Shown in pieces: positions 61,472 to 64,000 of a stretch of DNA of 64,000 bases. A program made the translations under genes and the position numbers. The DNA is taken from NCBI GenBank assembly GCA_963675565.2, contig CAXXYD010000004.1:1612001-1676000 (forward strand), read 5' to 3'. Below the pieces are notes generated by a model, which was given only the letters and a program-made list of their open reading frames with translations, was not told where the DNA came from and did no database searches. The first letter of the stretch is position 1; every line of letters starts with the position of its first letter. This DNA is from JARRKU01 sp963675565. GTDB lineage: Bacteria; Desulfobacterota; Desulfobacteria; Desulfobacterales; Desulfosarcinaceae.

Positions 61472-63109
61472 ATGCGTTTTTCAAAAAGAAACGATGTCCT
61501 TGGAACCATCAACCGCGGCAACCCGGCAGAATCGAGCCTCTGCACGCTCTGCCGAGCCGACTGTGAAGGCAAATGTGAAACATGGCTCTCCAGTCTGGCC
61601 GGACGTAAACTGCTCTACCCAAGAGATTACGGCATTGTCACCGCCGGCGCCAACAACACCACCCACGTCGGGGTATCCTACAACGCGCTGCGCATCCAGG
61701 GCTACGCCTATGGTGCCCACGGCCTGCATGAACGCCTGAGCAGCGATCCGGACGACTGCATTTTCCCCAATGTCGATCTGACCACCGAGTTCGGCAACGA
61801 AATCAAAACCAAAACCCGGCTGCCCATCATGACCGGCGCCCTGGGCTCCACATTTGTGGCCGCTAAATACTGGGACGCCTTTGCTGTGGGGGGCGCCTTG
61901 GCCGGTATTCCCATCGTGATTGGTGAAAACGTGGTCGGTGTGGACCGGGAATCCGAAATTAATCAGGGTAAAATCACCAAGGCGCCCGAGTTGGACCGCC
62001 GAATCGATACCTACCTGCGCTATTTCGACGGCTACGGCGGAATATTTGTCCAGATGAATGTCGAAGACACCCGCAACGGGGTGGCGGAATATGTGGCGCA
62101 AAAATATGGCGACAAATGCATCATCGAGCTCAAATGGGGACAGGGCGCAAAAGACATCGGCGGAGAAATCCAGGTCACCAGCATCGACTATGCACTCTTC
62201 CTGCGAAAACGCGGCTATGTGGTCGATCCCAATCCCGAACTGCCCGAAGTGCAGCAAGCCTATGAAAAAGGCACCATCAAATCATTTGCCCGCCATAGCC
62301 GTCTGGGAGGAACCAACCTGAGCTCTGTGGACATGGTTCGCGAAGACTTCATGAAAAGCGTTGACTACCTTCGCAGCCTGGGATTCAAACGGATCTCACT
62401 GAAAACCGGCTCCTATGGCATGGAAGAGTTGGCCATGGCCATCAAATTCGCCAGCGATGCCAAAATGGATCTGCTGACCATCGACGGCTCCGGCGGCGGC
62501 ACCGGCATGAGCCCCTGGAACATGATGCAGAGCTGGGGCGTGCCGTCCATCAACCTGCATGCCAAAGCTTATGAATACGCCAGTATCCTGGCGGCCAGCG
62601 GCCAGAAGGTGGTCGACATGTCGTTTGCCGGCGGCTTCTGCCTGGAAGACAGCATTTTCAAAGCCCTGGCCCTGGGCGCGCCATATACCAAGATGGTCTG
62701 CATGGGCAGGGCGGTGATGATTCCCGGCTATTTAGGCGCCAACATCGAAGGCGTCCTGCATCCCGAGCGCAAAGAAGCCATCAGCGGAAACTGGGAGAAG
62801 CTGCCCAAATCTATAACGGATTTGGGTACCACCCCGGAAGAACTCTTTGCCTGCTATTTCGATGTGCAGAAAAAAATCGGGGCGGATGAAATGAAACATA
62901 TCCCTTATGGCGCCATAGCCTTCTGGACGCTGACAGACAAACTGGGATGCGGTCTTCAGCAATTGATGGCCGGTGCCCGCAAGTTCAACCTGAAACAGGT
63001 TTCGCGCAACGACATCTTCTCCGCAAACCGTGAGACTGAGAGAGAGACCGGTATTGCCCATTGTGCCGACACCAATGACGCGTCTGCCAAGAAAATCCTC
63101 ATGAGCTGA
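61472..63109 (+). CDS. Glutamate-synthase-like FMN-binding protein
   Basis: A 545-aa protein with the FMN-binding TIM-barrel of glutamate synthase (GltB central/FMN domain): MTGALGSTFVAAKYWDAF, IVIGENVVGVD, ELKWGQGAKDIGGEIQV, DLLTIDGSGGGTGMSPW. There is no glutaminase domain. An N-terminal cysteine set, C24-x2-C27-x3-C31-x3-C35, looks like a metal or Fe-S site. AGGAG precedes the ATG. The leader carries the ANTAR switch. The exact reaction is unknown; glutamate formation is inference. Confidence 0.85.
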   Translation: MRFSKRNDVLGTINRGNPAESSLCTLCRADCEGKCETWLSSLAGRKLLYPRDYGIVTAGANNTTHVGVSYNALRIQGYAYGAHGLHERLSSDPDDCIFPNVDLTTEFGNEIKTKTRLPIMTGALGSTFVAAKYWDAFAVGGALAGIPIVIGENVVGVDRESEINQGKITKAPELDRRIDTYLRYFDGYGGIFVQMNVEDTRNGVAEYVAQKYGDKCIIELKWGQGAKDIGGEIQVTSIDYALFLRKRGYVVDPNPELPEVQQAYEKGTIKSFARHSRLGGTNLSSVDMVREDFMKSVDYLRSLGFKRISLKTGSYGMEELAMAIKFASDAKMDLLTIDGSGGGTGMSPWNMMQSWGVPSINLHAKAYEYASILAASGQKVVDMSFAGGFCLEDSIFKALALGAPYTKMVCMGRAVMIPGYLGANIEGVLHPERKEAISGNWEKLPKSITDLGTTPEELFACYFDVQKKIGADEMKHIPYGAIAFWTLTDKLGCGLQQLMAGARKFNLKQVSRNDIFSANRETERETGIAHCADTNDASAKKILMS

Positions 63110-63117
63110 CAAGCCAC

Positions 63118-63147
63118 CCGCCCCTGCCGGCATGCCGGCAGGAGCGG
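63118..63147. repeat. GC-rich palindrome between convergent genes
   Basis: CCTGCCGGC-AT-GCCGGCAGG (63123-63142) is a perfect palindrome flanked by CCGC and GCGG. It is just after the glutamate-synthase-like stop. No T-run follows directly, so a terminator role is uncertain. The next stretch CCGGGTCAACGGGGCCCGG resembles one at 5356. Confidence 0.5.
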
Positions 63148-63269
63148 ATTAAAGCTCCGGGTCAACGGGGCCCGGCTTTGCGGATGAATATAATCGACAC
63201 CGACAACACCCCGGAAGCGCAGCCATCCCACTGAAGCGGCCGGATTCTGTAATTTGGTTTTCCCGGGCC

Positions 63270-64000
63270 TTACAGCACTTTTATCCAAAGGAGCCGGGCC
63301 GCCTTTTTGCCGGTATTTTTCCACTGCGACGGAATATGCCGGGTCAGATAGACGCTATTTCCAACGTTGAGCCTGCGGACACTATTTTGAAGGGTCACCT
63401 GCAGTTCGCCGTCCAGCACATAACCGAATTCTTCTCCTTTGTGCACAAAAAAATGGGACGAGAGTTTTTTGCCGGCAGCGATCTCCAGAAGGTAGGCTTC
63501 AATGGGGGATTGTATACCCACAGGGAGCAGTTGCCATCCCTTGAGGCTCTCCCGGGGAAAATCAGTGAAACGAACCGCCTTGCCGCCGTCCGTAAAAACA
63601 GAAGGCTCCTGGCCGCCCGATGTCTTTTGAAAAAAATAGCCGGCCTCCACGGAAAGGACCTGCGCCATCTTGAAAAGGCCCGGCAGGGATGGATAAATGA
63701 GGTTGCTCTCAATTTGGGATATCGTGCTGGGCGTAACTCCCACCATACTGGCCAGTTCCTTTTGGTTCATCCCCTGTTTGGTCCTCAATTGCTTGAGGCG
63801 CTGACCCAAATCGAGGCTGGCCGGTACGGTTTTGTCCGTATCAAATGAGACGACGATACCGTCGGCCCAGAACGCGTCCGGTTTATTCAAATTCAGCGGC
63901 GCCCGGTTGTGGGCTTTGACAATGGTCAGGGCGCTCTTGCCCCGTTTGATGGCCAAATCGATGACCACCTGGGCAATTTGGTTGATATTGGCTTTGAGCC
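63270..64000 (-). CDS. XRE-family regulator with cupin domain (5' end outside window)
   Basis: A regulator with helix-turn-helix (LGQRLKQLRTKQGMNQKELASMVGVTPSTISQIESN) and a C-terminal cupin (FFVHKGEEFGYVLDGELQV, YLTRHIPSQWKN). The frame continues without a stop to the right edge, past a GTG at 63968, and reads LKANINQIAQVVIDLAIKRG. So at least 60 residues of an N-terminal extension precede the HTH, unlike most of this family. It is convergent with the glutamate-synthase-like gene. Confidence 0.8.
   Translation of the reverse strand, partial: LKANINQIAQVVIDLAIKRGKSALTIVKAHNRAPLNLNKPDAFWADGIVVSFDTDKTVPASLDLGQRLKQLRTKQGMNQKELASMVGVTPSTISQIESNLIYPSLPGLFKMAQVLSVEAGYFFQKTSGGQEPSVFTDGGKAVRFTDFPRESLKGWQLLPVGIQSPIEAYLLEIAAGKKLSSHFFVHKGEEFGYVLDGELQVTLQNSVRRLNVGNSVYLTRHIPSQWKNTGKKAARLLWIKVL

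Overview
The window looks like a chromosomal piece of a mesophilic, probably marine, sulfate-reducing member of the Desulfobacterota (Desulfobacterales type). The evidence is the dsrKJOP end of a dsrMKJOP complex at the left edge, a B12-dependent ribonucleotide reductase, the DUF4390/NtrY/NtrX-like trio, an ATP synthase split in the way common in this phylum, and several cytidylate-kinase-like AAA_26 proteins. Most of it is housekeeping DNA of even composition. No rRNA, tRNA, CRISPR array, prophage or intact insertion sequence was found.

Layout. 1-3.9 kb: dsrK (cut by the edge), dsrJ, dsrO, dsrP, then a terminator and an inverted-repeat element. 4.2-10.6 kb: a tRNA-dihydrouridine synthase on the minus strand, then rplU-rpmA-obgE-nadD-rsfS-gpmI and an HSDR_N-domain protein, closed by a perfect 32-bp inverted repeat. 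10.7-16 kb: zinc-ribbon protein, small membrane protein, recX, an ECF sigma/anti-sigma pair, HU, and a YifB/ComM ATPase. 16-26 kb: lpxC, DUF4390 protein, NtrY-like kinase, NtrX-like regulator, rsmD, coaD, a LysR regulator, nrdJ. 26-31 kb: a cyclase-FHA fusion, a secreted unknown, murJ, and an AAA_26 kinase. 31.2-35.1 kb (minus): an F0-only ATP synthase cluster (atpZ, atpI, a, a four-hairpin fused c, a single-hairpin c, b', b). 35.5-44 kb: a signalling block of AAA_26 kinase, NhaD-type antiporter, two sensor kinases, a response regulator, a tandem universal stress protein and a second AAA_26 kinase. 44-47.2 kb: metK and ahcY, with REP-like repeats on both sides of ahcY. 47.4-52.5 kb: a TPR lipoprotein, a secreted unknown, an MCE (Mla-like) transporter whose ATPase has lost its catalytic motifs, and nadK. 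52.8-58.6 kb: an XRE-cupin regulator and livJHMGF. 58.8-64 kb: a DinB-like protein, an MBL-fold hydrolase, a GAF-ANTAR antiterminator, a glutamate-synthase-like FMN protein, and an XRE-cupin regulator cut by the right edge.

Most notable. (1) The F0 cluster carries two rotor genes. The single-hairpin c has the two-carboxylate Na+-type pattern (E32, E65, S66, T67, Y70). The fused protein has four hairpins, but Glu is kept only in the first and is Gln in the other three, so a rotor containing it would have few ion sites. (2) The GAF-ANTAR gene is followed by a promoter, two hexaloop hairpins with A1 and G4, and an intrinsic terminator that overlaps the second hairpin, just before the glutamate-synthase-like gene. 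This is a readable antitermination switch. (3) The ATPase of the MCE operon lacks Walker A, signature, catalytic Glu and H-loop residues. (4) Two similar AAA_26 kinases bracket a Na+/H+ antiporter and two-component block. These points come from reading the sequence; none has been tested by database search or structure prediction.
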